From Dipteronia dyeriana (taxonomy: Eukaryota; Streptophyta; Magnoliopsida; Sapindales; Sapindaceae): DNA of 64,000 nucleotides. The DNA lies in assembly GCA_032871835.1 (NCBI GenBank), contig CM065303.1, forward strand, positions 23,128,001-23,192,000, written 5' to 3'. The translations under genes were made by a program, and so were the position numbers. The notes beneath the pieces were generated by a model. The model worked only from the letters and a program-made list of their open reading frames with translations. It did no database searches and was not told the DNA's origin. Of the stretch, positions 34,196-46,690 are shown piece by piece (the first letter of the stretch is position 1; each line of letters opens with the position of its first letter).

Positions 34196-35661
34196 GTTTT
34201 AAATTTGTTTCTTATGTTTTTTCTAAGTGTTTTCACTTCATCATATGTTTTTCTTTCCAATATTTTAAACATTTTCTCAGCATGCAAACAGAGAGTTGGA
34301 GACTATATATGACTAAAATTAATTCACGAATTGAATTAATTCCAAGACCAAAAATCCAACAAAACTAAACTAAACTCTCACACAGTCACATGTCTCTATG
34401 ATAATAATTACGTTCCAAATCCACTCCACCAACAAAGAAATTCAAACTTGGATATCCCTGAACTCCATACTTGTTTGCCAACCTTATCTCCCTTGTAGCA
34501 TCAACTTTCGCTAGCACCACTTCACTGCCCTTCATCTGTGTGGCAGCCGCTGCATATTCTGGCGCCAGTTTCTTGCTCCAGTAGCACCGCGGCGCATAAA
34601 ATGCCACCATCACATACCGGTTCTTGGCAACAAAATGGCTGAAATTCTGATCACTTAGTTCCACCACATCTTTTTCATCAAAAACGTTGTTTCGAGTATC
34701 CGAAAGTTTATCAGGGTTGCTAGGAAAGATTGGTGGATCAGAGGGCTTGTACAAGACATCATATTGACTGAAACTAATTTTTTCATATTTTGTTGTGTAG
34801 ATACAGAATGGTGAAAAACAATAGATGGTGAAGAGAAGAAAAAGTGTTGTGGTGAAAAGGAGAAACGCGTTGTTTCTGACATTGCTGCTGAATTGAATTT
34901 AGTAAGAGTTTATTACATAGACTAAGGAGCGGTACTGGAGATACACACTATAAAGTTGAACACATGAACAGCCGGCCTTGAGTGGTGGTGTGTCACATCT
35001 TACATTGTCGGCTAGTGAGGTTCAGGACATCAGTGTAAGTTCAAAGTGGACAATATCTATTTGGTGAGTCACATCTCACATGAAGGGTGAAAAACGTGTA
35101 CGTGTTGGGGGTTCTTGGTTGCATAGGATTGAACGTGTCCAATAAAAACAAATACTAGTGACAAGATATTGGCAATTTTAAGAAGAATGTATCTTGAGTT
35201 TGAATTATTCATTCTTTTCAATTTTATTGTCATTGCCCAATAGATTTTTTAATTTTTTAATTTTTTAATTTTTGACAACAAAAGCATATGATAACATTAA
35301 TCAGTTTAGAAATGAATTTCCTTGGCTTTTTTCAACTATGCAGACAACGAAAACAAATAAAGAAGTCACTTCATCCACTTACCCTTGTCAACGAGAAACC
35401 TTCTGTTCACATACAAAGCTCGCACCTATTATTGCCATAAAACCGATGTACTATGTGAAAATCACAAAGTATGAGTATGGAATCACTTTCAACTGCTTTG
35501 AGTGTTCAAATGAGCTGCCGTTTTGCAACTTCAATGGTTGTCAATCTCAATTCCTTTAAATACAGTAACCTGCAATCGCATCGTAAAATTACAACCAAAA
35601 AACAAAATGTGCTCAAGTTTAAGGTAAATCTTCTTTTCCAAGAATGCAATAGGATAAATCT

Positions 35662-38600
35662 TTATGTAAATGCAAATCTTGATCTTTTGCTAGAACCATG
35701 AAGTACTTCTTCAGTCAATTCTTTTTGGATCAACTTCAATATTTCTGAGACCTGCATAGTGAAAAAAGTAGAAAACTACTACCAACTGTAACGAAAACAT
35801 CACAATTATATGAAAGAAATTTGAGAAAATATAAATGAATACAGCATTCCTCACTTCGAAATGTTGTTGTAACAGTGGTGAATACTGATGCAGTGTCCAG
35901 TATATCTTCTCAAGCAGGCTTAAGAGTACATCCACTTGATCACCCAGCAGATCCACCTACAGCTCAATACACACTATAAATATTTTGAGGAAAATTAGCA
36001 GTAGCATCACTTGCTTACATTGGAAGTTACTTCAACAGTTAAAATAAACTCAAAGTTTAGTTCTAATCTCATAACCTCTGTTTCAGCCTTTTGTAGGTTC
36101 TGGCATCTCCTGATAAAGGCTTCCTTGTAGAGCAATTCCCTTTTCTGTATCGAGACAACAAGTTCGATGAGAGAATCTAGTTGATGCTTCAATCCTTTTA
36201 ACCTGAATGAGAGCAGCATAGCAGTCTCTTAGTCCAATAATAAATGACTGCACATTATAGAAAACTGGTAAATATTGAATGATCATTATTATATCAAATG
36301 TAAGAAACTGATAGCAGGCTATAACAACTAATGTTCAAAATTCGACCAATTTGCAGTACCTCGAAAGATTGTTCCCTAATTTTTTATGTGCAAGGGTCTC
36401 AAAATTCACAAAAACTTTTTGAAATTCCAGGATAGGTGTAAAAATTGAATCAGAACGGTTTGTATAAAACTCTGCATTGTATTTTTGTTGGCAAACACAG
36501 GACTTTCCGTCATGTACAATATCTGTTGTAGGAGTCATTTGATCATGAACCCTTTCACTATCATCAACTCCTGTTCCTAAACCACATCCCAACTCACTCA
36601 ATAACGACTTACTCGTTGCTAACTGCTCGTTAAGCTCTTCGAAACACTTCACCCGCATATCTAGGTTCTGAATCAAACTCTCCTTTTCTCCGCCCTCAAG
36701 ACTTCCTCCCGTGTTATCAGCAGAGAGAACATTTTTGAAAGTTTTGTCTAGTTTCTGAGCATCTGCCTCCATGAAACGTAGGCTAATTTCTTTCACTGTC
36801 TCGACTAAGATGAACCAATGCATCTCTTCCCTAACAAGACTCTCAATGTTACAAGCATCTATCTCCATTTTCCACTCATCGATAACTTGTCTGAAGAAAA
36901 CCATATACACTTCCTCCTTCACTGAATATTCTGAAAATTCACATGAATTAATACTGATTGAGGAGTCATACATAACATTCTCCGTAACTTTGGTCTCTTC
37001 AGATTTGCTCACAATATCTCTGATAAACTCATCTAAGACAATCCGAGAAATATCTTCCCTAACAAGTGTTTCAGTATTATAACTATGAAGACCTGCATTC
37101 AATTCCTCGTGCATTTCCCGGAAGAGGGCAGTGCCTACTTCCTCCCTTAATTCGTATTCATCTTGACAATGTATTAACGTGCAGTCAAGAGCAGAGCAAA
37201 AGTCCTTAACCATCTCACCGCAGACCATATAACATACCTCTTCTCTGATCAGGGTTTCAATCTGGTTACTTTCAACGTACTCTTTCCTTTCATTGATCAT
37301 TTCCTTGAAAATTTCTTCATATGTACACTCTTTGACTAGGCTTTCCAAGCTACGAGCATGTAACTCGGTGTAGAACTCACTCATCAAACCGTGGAAAATA
37401 GTTGCATAAGTCTGCTCCATTATCGAAATTAACAAGTTTCCATTTTCCTTTTCCTGTTTCAGCATCCTAATTTCTCTGTGTAGCTGTTCATCTACTGCGT
37501 GTGAAACAGAAGCAGTGTTCATTTTCTCCCAGACATCTTTCAAACCGTTTGTGCCTGAATCCTCTCTATATTTTGCATCAGATTCTTGCATAGAAACTTC
37601 TTCCTCCGGATGATCAACTCCATAGTCTCTGAAATTTTGAACCAGCTTACTATTGAAATCGATTAAATTGTCCAACTTTATAATTACATCTTGGATTCTT
37701 CCTCTCAGGCTGACAGTATTCATTTCTCTCCTAGAGGATGTAGATGAACACTCTTTTTCGCAAAGAATTTCTCGCTTCAACCAATTCAACTCTTCACTTT
37801 TTCTACGGATGATAGGCTCGTGACTCTTTATCATCTTAGCAACATGAGAAGAATCTTTTTTTGGTTCCTCATCATCAACCTTTGAAGAAAAAATCTTCAA
37901 ATTGTCAGCAATACTGTCGCCTTCTGACAAAGACCTTGCTCTTGGAGGAATCCTGCACTCAAGATTGCTACCTTTCGATTGAGACTCACTAAGATCGATA
38001 AGAGACTCAAGTTCATTACGCAAGCACGTAGCCTCTTTAATCAAATGTGACATATGATCACTCAATCCAATTGAAACATGCTTCTCTGATTGCTGCTTCC
38101 TCATTTCCACCTCAAAATTCTCTTTGAAATCTATCAGAAAACCTTTAATCGAAGTAGCAATCGTTTCTTTCTCAATAGTCCACCTCCATTTCTTCTCTAG
38201 TGGCTGCAACTCAGACAAGATAATCGCGTCCTTCATCTTACCGAAAGCATGATCCATAGTCTCTTTCAAAATGTGAATATCGAATCCCATCTGCTCGATC
38301 TTTTTGTTATCATCAATATGACTGCAATCAGGCTCATGAAGTTGTTGTTTTATATTCAACACCTGCTGATCTGCTGATTGCATCAACTCACAAAATTCAT
38401 CACCATCTCTATCTTCAGTCCCAAGATTCAAATTATCGTCATTCAAAGAAACCAATTCTCTTTCTTTCAATTCCAATGCTTGCTTGAGCTTCAGTTCATT
38501 TTCTAATCTCTCCAACAACTCTCTATCCTTGTCCAATATAGCTTGCTCAGATTCTTTAAGTCGTCCTAGAAGACGATCTCTAATTTCTGTCAAGTCTGTC

Positions 38601-38866
38601 AGGACCTTTTCGTGGCAGGTTTCGAGACTGCCACCATCTGCCTCTTCTTGAACAAACCTCATACACCCTTCTAATTGAATCACTGCCAATTCGTAGAATT
38701 TTGATATCTCGTTCAACCTCTGGAAGACACCTCCATTGGACTTCACTTTTCCGTGTGCTTTGTCCATGGCATAGTGCACAATCCACATCATGGTTGAATC
38801 TGTTATTGAGCTTCTCAGACTACCGCCTAGCATTCCAAAAAGATCATCCATTTTTTCCAAAAACAT
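35662..38866 (-). CDS. WPP domain-associated protein (coiled-coil), four exons
   Basis: Proposed exons are 36360-38866, 36076-36202, 35855-35956 and 35662-35751, all with GT/AG borders; phases join correctly to give about 941 residues. The N-terminus (MDDLFGMLGGSLRSSITDST, then WIVHYAMDKAHGKVKS) and the C-terminus (LYKEAFIRRCQNLQKAETE-VDLLGDQVD, EILKLIQKEL) match what I know of the plant WPP domain-associated protein family. That family binds WPP-domain proteins at the nuclear envelope/Golgi. Long heptad-rich stretches predict coiled coil. About residues 500-700 contain four or five degenerate units with an (E)(S/T)L(V/I)REE signature. The start could be ATG 38866 or ATG 38851 (MDDLFG). No stop or frameshift is seen. 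A chromovirus sits about 250 bp upstream of the start. Confidence 0.88.
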
Positions 38867-39121
38867 AGTGAATGGAAACAAAGATCACAACTTTTTACTG
38901 GAAAAGTGATTTTAGAAAATGCAAAGTTTATCGCTTGAACTACAATCTAAGAAGTCATGAGAATCAAATGAAAATGTGAGTGAAATCTCTGTTTTCTGAC
39001 CCTTTTTTTTTTTTTGTTACCTCCAAAAGTGGAGATCTAATTGACTTATTCTAAATGTTACAGTCAACAAATATAGCAAGGAGTGTATCCTGCAATTGCC
39101 CAAGCTTTCAGTACGGAAAGA

Positions 39122-39519
39122 TGTTACAACCATAGTCTTCTATCAACGTACTACTGAAAAGTCTTGTTGAAGATATCATTTACTTGTCCTTTTGTTATCA
39201 TTTACTTGGTCTTTTGTTTAAAGTAGTCAAATAATATTGCTGTTGCTAATCTCTTAGAAGTAGGAGTCAAATAACTAGTTTGTTTAGTAACAAACTCTTA
39301 AGTACAAGTAGGAGTAGACTGAGGAAACAACTCCTCTGATTTTCTGTATTTAAATCCTTGTTTTAAATGAAATGGGGCATCGAATCCAATCAACCCAGTA
39401 AAGACCATTGTCTTTTGGAGGCCGAGCTACCCTCGAAGTAGCTTATGTTCCCATATAAAAATTCTTTTTTTTCCTCGTTTTCTTTGTTTAGTTGCAGGCT
39501 TGAGCCAAAGAATTTATCA
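39122..39519 (+). repeat. 5' LTR of chromovirus
   Basis: TGTTACAACCATAGTC to AATTTATCA. TATA-like context and CCATTGTCTTTTGGAGG precede the end. The primer-binding site TGGTATCAAAGCC starts at 39521. Confidence 0.95.
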
Positions 39520-39606
39520 GTGGTATCAAAGCCAAGCTTTCTCTGCCATCTTCATCAACAAAATTAAAACCTCTGACTCATCCCCTTCCTATCATATCCT
39601 CATCCT

Positions 39607-40374
39607 ATGGCTAACCAAGACCCCTCAGGAACTCGTTATAATATACTATCCGAAACAGTTTCCAAGCACGGAACCATGCTGCAACAAATTGACACCAACA
39701 TTACTGATGTTCAACAACAAATTGCCGCCCTTACCTTATCCATTGAAAAGCTCACCAAAAACCAAAAATCAGTGAGAGAAGAACACAACATTGGACCCTC
39801 AAATTCAATAAGAAACTCACTGGCTTCCGATTCCAGCGGGTTACCAACAAAGGGGTTAAAAATTGATTTCTTCAAATATGATGGCACCGAAGACCCCTCA
39901 GGCTGGATCTTACTAGCTGATCAGTACTTCCTGTTACATCAGATCCCTCCAGCTCAACGTCTTCTTTATGCTTCATTCCACTTGAAGGGAGTAGGACTCC
40001 AATATTACAAATATTTGCAACATGCAGGTGAGCTTTATGATTGGGCGACGTTTATCCAAGCTCTCGAAAAGCGATTTGGACCTATAGAATATGAGGACCC
40101 AGATGGAGAACTGTCAAAACTTTATCAAACTTCCACAGTTGCAGCTTACCAAAATCAGTTTGAGAATTTGGCTCAACGAATCGATGGTCTTCCTGACAAA
40201 TTTCTCACTCACACTTTCATTAGTGGCCTCAAGGACGACATCAAGACAAATGTTAAGTCCTTCCGTCCAATTTCTTTAAAAGATGCAATAGGTCTCGCTC
40301 GTCTCCACAAGAAGAGTTCCTCAAAAGATCGTAAAAAGTTTTCTAGACCCAAGCACCCACTCAGACAGTTCTAG
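39607..40374 (+). pseudogene. Chromovirus gag (front part intact)
   Basis: A 255-residue frame from ATG 39607 shows the retrotransposon gag core (FFKYDGTEDPSGWILLADQY, then FHLKGVGLQYYKYL, WATFIQALEKRFGP and ENLAQRIDGLPD). A frame change at about 40370 is followed by KERREKRLCYNCD, the first half of the CCHC knuckle, where the internal deletion begins. Confidence 0.9.
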
Positions 40375-40439
40375 ACCCAAAGGTGAAAAATATATCTTTT
40401 GAAGATATGAAGGAGCGCCGGGAAAAAAGACTGTGCTAC

Positions 40440-42797
40440 AATTGTGATCGAGTGTGATGCTTCCGGATTTGGCATTGGTGCGGTCTTAATGCAATCAGGA
40501 CGTCCTTTGGCTTATTTCAGCCAAGCCTTGCATGGTAAAAATCTTCAACTCTCTACTTATGAAAAGGAACTACTTGCACTAACCCTTGCTGTTCAGAGAC
40601 GGCGTCCGTATTTGCTTGGTTGTTGTTTTGTAGTACGAACAGATCACCACAGCCTAAAATATTTGCTTGATCAAAGGGTATAGACTCCTTCTCAACAACG
40701 TTGGTTGCCTAAGCTTCTGGGATATGACTATATTGTCGAATATCGCAAGGGCTCACTAAATGTGGTAGCAGATGCACTCTCCAGGCGTAATCCAGATGTT
40801 GGTATCCACTCAATCTCTCAGTTGGAACCGTTTTGGATGGAGGCAATTGATAATATGACTCATATTGATCTAGATATCATTGCCAAGCTACAAACTTATG
40901 CAAATTGCCAGCTTGATCGATCCAAATTTTCTGTTCACAATGGCAAGCTATTCTATAAGGCCCCGTTTGGTGCGCGGGATTTGATTGGATTGGATTAAGA
41001 TGGGACTAGGATTAAATGAGATTGGATTAGACTAAATTAATACTATATTATGTTTGGAGAAATATGGGAGTTGATTAAATTAATATCATGTTTTGTTTTA
41101 TGAAACATGGGATTGGATTAAATATAATAATTTATTTTTAAAACGGAAATAACAATAAAATAAACTAATTAAAATAAAAATATAAAAAAACTAATTAAAA
41201 TTAAATTAAAAAACTATAAAACTTTCTCTTTTCCTAATTCGCTATCATCATCATCATTTCTATATCATCGTCATCATATGGGTTGGGTTTGATTTTAGAT
41301 CTAGGTTGGATCTGGAATATGAAGATATTGAATTTTTTTTTTTCGATTCTAGATATAGGTGGTTTGATCTTTTTTCTAGATTTCCAAAATATTATGTTTG
41401 TGGATTCGATTTTATTTTTGGTTTCCAGAATATTATGGTTCTGGGTTTGCTTTTTGTTTTTTGTTTTTTTTTATTTACATTTTTTATTTTTTGTAGTGCA
41501 TTAAAAAATCTGAAAAAAAAAAAGAACTTAAAAAAAGAACTTAAAAAAAAATATATAGTCCCAGAACAATTAAACCCACCAATTTGATGGGTTTATTTAT
41601 CCCACAAAACATGGGACTATTTTACTAAAATTGGACACCACTAGATTATTTTATCTAGTTTGATGTTGCTTCCAAACATAGGATTGGACTAACCCTATGT
41701 AACAAACGGGGCCTAAGGGAAAATTATACATTGGGGCAGGTTCATCTTTTCGTAACATGATCTTAAAAGAGCTCCATTCCAGCCCGGTTGGGGGTCATTC
41801 TGGCTTCCTTCAGACACTACAAAGAGTTCGACAAAACTTCTACTGGCCTAACATGCGCTCCTTTATTAAAAAATATATCCAGGAGTGTGAAACTTGTCAA
41901 CGTAACAAGAAAGAAAATGTTTATCCCGCAAGTCTTTTACAGTCCCTTCCGATTCCACACCAAATTTGGGAGGATATATCGATGGATTTTATCGATGGGT
42001 TACCTAAATCTAGCGGTAAGAATGTCATTTTCATTGCCGTGGACCGATTGTCCAAATATGCTCACTTCATCCATGTCTCATCCATATACAGCCTCTTCTG
42101 TTGCACAAGCCTTCTTTGATAGCGTATTCAAATTCCATGGCATGTCCAAAACCATCGTAAGTGATCGTGATCGTGTTTTTCTTAGTGACTTTTGGCAGCA
42201 ATTATTCAAGTTGCAAGGGATAAGTCTCCATTTCAACTCTTCCTATCACCCTCAAACCGACGACCAGACAGAAGTAATCAATAGGTGTCTTGAGACTTAC
42301 CTTCGGTGTTTTGTTAGCTCTGGCCTAAAGATTGGATGCAATTCCTCACATTGGCAGAGTACTGGCATAATACTAACGTGAACTCCTCTACTGGCTTTTC
42401 TCCATTTGAAGCAGTTTATGGATGCAAGCCTCTAAAGTTGGTTTCCTACATTGATCAGTCCTCTTCTTTACCTCAGCTGGATGAACTACTAAGAACTCGT
42501 TCTTCTATTCTTCGATTGTTGCGGCAGAATCTATATGAAGCCTAAAATCGTATGAAGACTTTTACCGATAAGAAACGCACTGAACGTGACATCGATGTTG
42601 ATGATTATGTCTACTTACGCCTTCAGCCGTATCGCCAATGCTCTGTTGCCATACAGAAATCTCTCAAGCTTTCACCACGGTATTATGGCTCGTTTCAGAT
42701 CGAAGAAAATATTGGGGCGGTGGCTTATAGGCTAAATTTGCCTTCAGCTACGAAAATCCACAATATTTCCATATATCCCAACTTAAGAAGAAATTAG
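40440..42797 (+). pseudogene. Chromovirus RNase H and integrase remnant
   Basis: Begins abruptly at IECDASGFGIGAVL of RNase H, fused to the broken gag knuckle. RNase H continues to ADALSRR near 40785. A stop occurs at 40681. The frame is split by the MITE between NGKLFYK and GKLYIGAG. Integrase follows with HHCC finger (HSGFLQTLQRVR, CETCQRNKK), DFIDGLP, SDRDRVFLS and YHPQTDDQTE. Frame changes near 42090 and 42340 and stops break it. Confidence 0.9.
40959..41713. mobile_element. PIF/Harbinger-like MITE nested in chromovirus
   Basis: Ends GGCCCCGTTTGGTGCGCGGG and AACAAACGGGGCC are inverted copies. TAA flanks both sides (40956-40958 and 41714-41716). Inside, GATTGGATTA words recur near both ends. 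Removing it with one TAA restores the continuity of the integrase region. Confidence 0.9.
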
Positions 42798-42839
42798 GCA
42801 ATGAAGACGTATCACAAATTTCCCTTCCAGATATTTCAG

Positions 42840-43015
42840 AAGAGCCTAAACATGCTCATGTGTTGGACGGTCGCATAGTTCGAAAAGGTAGACGCAATGT
42901 CACTGAGATCCTAGTTCAATGGGAGGGAACTTCTCGGGCCTCTGCAACCTGAGAGCGATTATTAGATATGAAAAGGCGTTTTCCTGATCTTAACCTTAGG
43001 GACAAGATTAGTCTT
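42840..43015 (+). pseudogene. Integrase C-terminal chromodomain remnant
   Basis: In a different frame from the preceding integrase: HVLDGRIVRKGRRNVTEILV, QWEG, then AT-stop-ERLLDMKRRFPD. This matches the chromodomain of plant chromoviruses, which steers integration to marked chromatin. The TGA near 42950 replaces an expected Trp codon. Confidence 0.8.
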
Positions 43016-43028
43016 GACGGGGAGGCAT

Positions 43029-43430
43029 TGTTACGACCATAGTCTACTATTAACATACTACTGGAAAGTCTTGTTGAAGATATCATTTACTTGATGATCT
43101 TTTGTTATCATTTACTTGGTCTTTTGTTTGAAGTAGTCAAATAATATTGTTGTTGCTAATCTCTTAGATGTAGGAGTCAAATAACTAGTTTGTTTAGTAA
43201 CAAACTCTTAAGTACTAGTAGGAGTATACTGAGGAAACAACTCCTCTGATTTTTTGTATTTAAATCCTTGTTTTAAATGAAATGGGGCATCGTATCCAAT
43301 CAACCCAGTAAAGACCATTGTCTTTTGGAGGCCGAGCTACCCTCGAAGTAGCTTATGTTCCCATATAAAAATTCTTTTTTTTTCCTCGTTTTCTCTATTT
43401 AGTTGCTGGCTTGAACTAAGGAATCTATCA
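43029..43430 (+). repeat. 3' LTR of chromovirus
   Basis: TGTTACGACCATAGTC to AATCTATCA, preceded by a polypurine tract GACGGGGAGGCA (about 43017-43027). Highly similar to the 5' LTR with a few substitutions and a short GATGATCTT indel. Confidence 0.95.
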
Positions 43431-44402
43431 AAAGAACACTATATCATGATATTGTTTCAAGCTCAAATCACCGTTACTGCTGGTATTATATATATATATT
43501 GGTTTTTTTATCGGTATGATATAACTCAGTGTGTTGCATGCATACTATTGATTATGGAGAAAACGAATTTATATCGGTACCCACTGACTTGAAAATTTAT
43601 ATATATTTTTATATATTCTTTAATATTTTTCAAAAAATTGAATAACATTTTTTTTATTGTTATGTTCAAATACATATAATAGTTAAATTTTTATAAGATA
43701 AAAAATGTTGTTATATGATAAATCGATAATTGTTGTTGGTCGAACGATAATTGATGTAGACCGGATCGGATTCGAGTTAGGTCCAAGCTATAAGATCCCG
43801 AAAAATTGATCAAACTGTTCTCAAGTAATTGGTTTCAATTGTTATAAATTTGGGTTCAATTTAATTTCTAAAAGACTTGAGGCCCAAAAGGATAATATTG
43901 GTGAGGATTATAATTATGTCAAGAGACATGAGTTGGACTAGGCTCAAATCAATTGGTATCCCGACTTGTTCCTATTTTAAATGTTAAAACCTAAGCCCCA
44001 TTAATTGCTAGTTGATAAAACCTAAATTGAAATTAATGTGATTCAAGAGGAGAGTTAGAAACGAGTAGAGATAACCGGTGGAGAAAGAAACAAGAAAAGA
44101 AGAGAGAAAGAAAGGAGGGAGTTGTGTTTGGAGTTTTAATGAGGTTCTGTCCAGACTTCTTCTAGAAACATTTTGGAGGCCGATCAAATTTGGTCAGCAT
44201 ATTCTACTCTTTTAGTTCTTGAATCTGACGGTGGAGATGTCAATTAAAGTTCTCTGTGGTGAAATATATGGCTCTGAACGGACTGGGCAAAAGCATGATA
44301 TATATGCAATTGTTTGAGAAACTTGGTGCTAAGTAAGTTGTTCTTTTGCTAATGATTTCTTAGATATGTTCGATTGATTTTATAAACCATTTATGAAAAT
44401 AA

Positions 44403-44926
44403 GGGATCGTTCTGTAAACGTTTTTCAATTGCTGTTTTTTTTAAATAAAAATGAAAATGAAAATGAAAACAGTGTTTTTGGTTTCAGTTTTGAATTCCGA
44501 AAACGTGTTTAGTAGCATATACTGAAAGCTATATTTTGAAAATGAAAACGGAAAAAACGCGTCTGGTAGGTTAACCGAAAACCATCAAAAATTGATTACA
44601 TAATTAACTAATATAATTTTTGTATTGTAATTTTTAAATTACACAAAAGTAACGCATCAAAATTTAATTCAAAAAAACATATCAAAAAATGAATTAATCA
44701 AAACTAAACTCTTAAATTATAAATATATAATCACAATATATATGTATATATTACTATATAATAAAAATATAAATGTATATTATATTAATAAATATATATA
44801 CATATTATAATAATATATAAAATATATTTTTTATATTATATTATATTATATTATTTTTTTATATATAATATATATAAACTATATTTATATAATATTATAA
44901 TATATATATATATATAATAATTATAA

Positions 44927-44981
<55 letters not shown>

Positions 44982-45336
44982 ATGAATGCTTTTAGTTCTA
45001 GTTGGAAATATATTATTCTGGAATATATATAGGGGCACTTTAGTCATTTAAAAATCTTGTCACGTCTTATCCTAGCCATATGAAACGCATAATAGTACAA
45101 TTAATAGTTAAAAAAATGTATATATAAAAAAAGTGAAAAACAAAATGAAAAATAAAAACGAAAAGCGAAAAACAAGTTTTTTTGTTTTTCAAATCTTTCA
45201 CTTTTAACACTGGTTTTGTTTTTCAATTTTTTTTTTAAAAAAAATAAAATGAAAAATGGTTAACGAATACGTTTTCGAAATCGTTTTTGAAAAATAAAAA
45301 CGAAAACGGACTGAAAAACAGCTGCAAGACGGGGCC
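44403..45336. mobile_element. Probable PIF/Harbinger-like MITE with microsatellite core
   Basis: Flanking TAA on both sides (44400-44402 and 45337-45339). Ends GGGATCGTTCTGTAAACG...TTTTTCA and TGAAAAACAGCTGCAAGACGGGGCC are imperfectly inverted. The centre is AT-rich and includes a (TG)n(TA)n run at about 44926-44976. Confidence 0.6.
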
Positions 45337-46574
45337 TAAACATGTATAAGATTGATTTGTATTCATTTCATGGTTCATGGTCATTAGCATAATTTTAATT
45401 GGATATTCTGACCATTATAGAAATTTTTGGAGATCCCCTATTTTAACAAGACTAGACCGATATCATAAAAATGTTTTAGGTTGGCTAATTATTGTTAAAA
45501 ATTATGCAAATTTACAAGAAGGTATATGTATATGTCTAGTATCATTATTCAAATTTTCATGATGTTAACGTTTGTAGAAATATTTTTGTGATTTTTAGAA
45601 TAGACAGAGGTCAGTGTTTGAATTTTGTTGGACAGTTTCAGGAAACCAGGAAAGATTTGTATTTTTGTATGATCTAATGACTCCGTATCGATCTGAAAAT
45701 TTTGTTGAAAATTATCTTATATGTGTAGATTACATCTGAAAAGTTTCATAATTTATACAGGAGTAGAAATATTTATATAAATTTCGGAGTGGACTGTGTT
45801 GGCTGCTGGACAGATTTGGGATAAGCAAGAATATAACTAATTGTTTGGACATACTATAGATTCTAGATTGAATCGAAACTTTTATGGTAGTATTTCCAAT
45901 ATGTATAGACCATCAATGTAAAATTTTGTAATATTTGGAATTGTAGAAAATTTATTAAAAACCGGAGATCAGAGAATGGTCAGTTACATTAGCTGGAAAC
46001 TAGATTTCTAAGTCTAGTTTTATATATGTGAAGTTTATCTTGATTTACCTTACTGTGGTGATAAGGTTATGACAGTAAATCAATTTGTAAATTGATAGGT
46101 TTGAGTGACGCTTGAGCTTCTAGAGCTAGAGCCGATTCGTTCGTATTTGAGGTAAGTAAACTCATCCATGATGTATTATGTTTTCCAAAATGTATATAAT
46201 ATTTAGCAAGCTCTTTCATGTTTTCAATGTTTATATGGCATATTTATGTTTCAAATTATTGAACTACTATTTCTAATATCCCTACCATTTTATTCTCTGT
46301 CTCATTTTGTTAATAATTTCACCGATTTTAAGTAAGGTTTCTTTTATAAGTATTTGATATTAATGACTTTGAACTAAATTCTTTACTTACATATTTTGAA
46401 TACAATTTGACTATTGTTATTTATACTGAAATGGTTCTACTGAGAATTCTATTCTTATCTATACCGAGTACCGACATGCTATTGATTTCAAATATATATG
46501 AATTTGTAAAACCGTTTTGGCTAATTGTTTCGTAGTTATCGTTATTGTTATTGGTCCTGCTGGGATATTATGTG

Positions 46575-46690
46575 CACGCATACTGCTGTCGCGTCACTCG
46601 GGCAATTGTGATATACTGTTATTGTCGCGTCACACGGGTAATTGTGACATACTGTTATTGCTGTGTCACACGGGTACTTGTGACACTACG
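46575..46690. repeat. Short tandem repeat, about three units of 33-36 bp
   Basis: Units contain GTCGCGTCACACGGGTAATTGTGACATACTGTTATT with substitutions; GTCACACGGGTAATTGTGAC is itself near-palindromic. Such blocks occur in some plant LTRs. Confidence 0.75.

Larger units (their letters stand above)
22565..34870 (-). pseudogene. Protein disulfide isomerase-like pseudogene (PDIL type), eight exon remnants, many insertions
   Basis: Exon remnants on the minus strand are about 34386-34870, 26745-26867, 24515-24682, 23385-23500, 23192-23272, 23022-23111, 22823-22903 and 22565-22672. They read in order through the PDI a, b and b' domains. Exon 1 has a hydrophobic leader (NNAFLLFTTTLFLLF) and a thioredoxin fold (VVELSDQNFSHFV...VKVDAT-like). 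Where PDIs have APWCGHCK it reads APRCYWSKK, losing the second active-site Cys. Other matches are FYQSDSADVAKL, SKSAISEFV, VFQEAAKAY and FVYAEM. The a' domain is missing. Exon 2 has a frameshift, exon 5 a stop, and the start codon in the leader frame is not evident. Most exon edges still have GT/AG signals. PDIs form disulfides in the ER; this copy is very likely dead. Confidence 0.8.
39122..43430 (+). mobile_element. Internally deleted Ty3/gypsy chromovirus
   Basis: LTRs at 39122-39519 and 43029-43430 are flanked by a perfect AAAGA duplication (39117-39121 and 43431-43435). Inside are gag, a deletion that removes the zinc knuckle end, protease and reverse transcriptase, then RNase H, integrase and a chromodomain. 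A Harbinger-like MITE is nested at 40959-41713. It stands just upstream of the WPP domain-associated gene, transcribed away from it. Confidence 0.93.
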
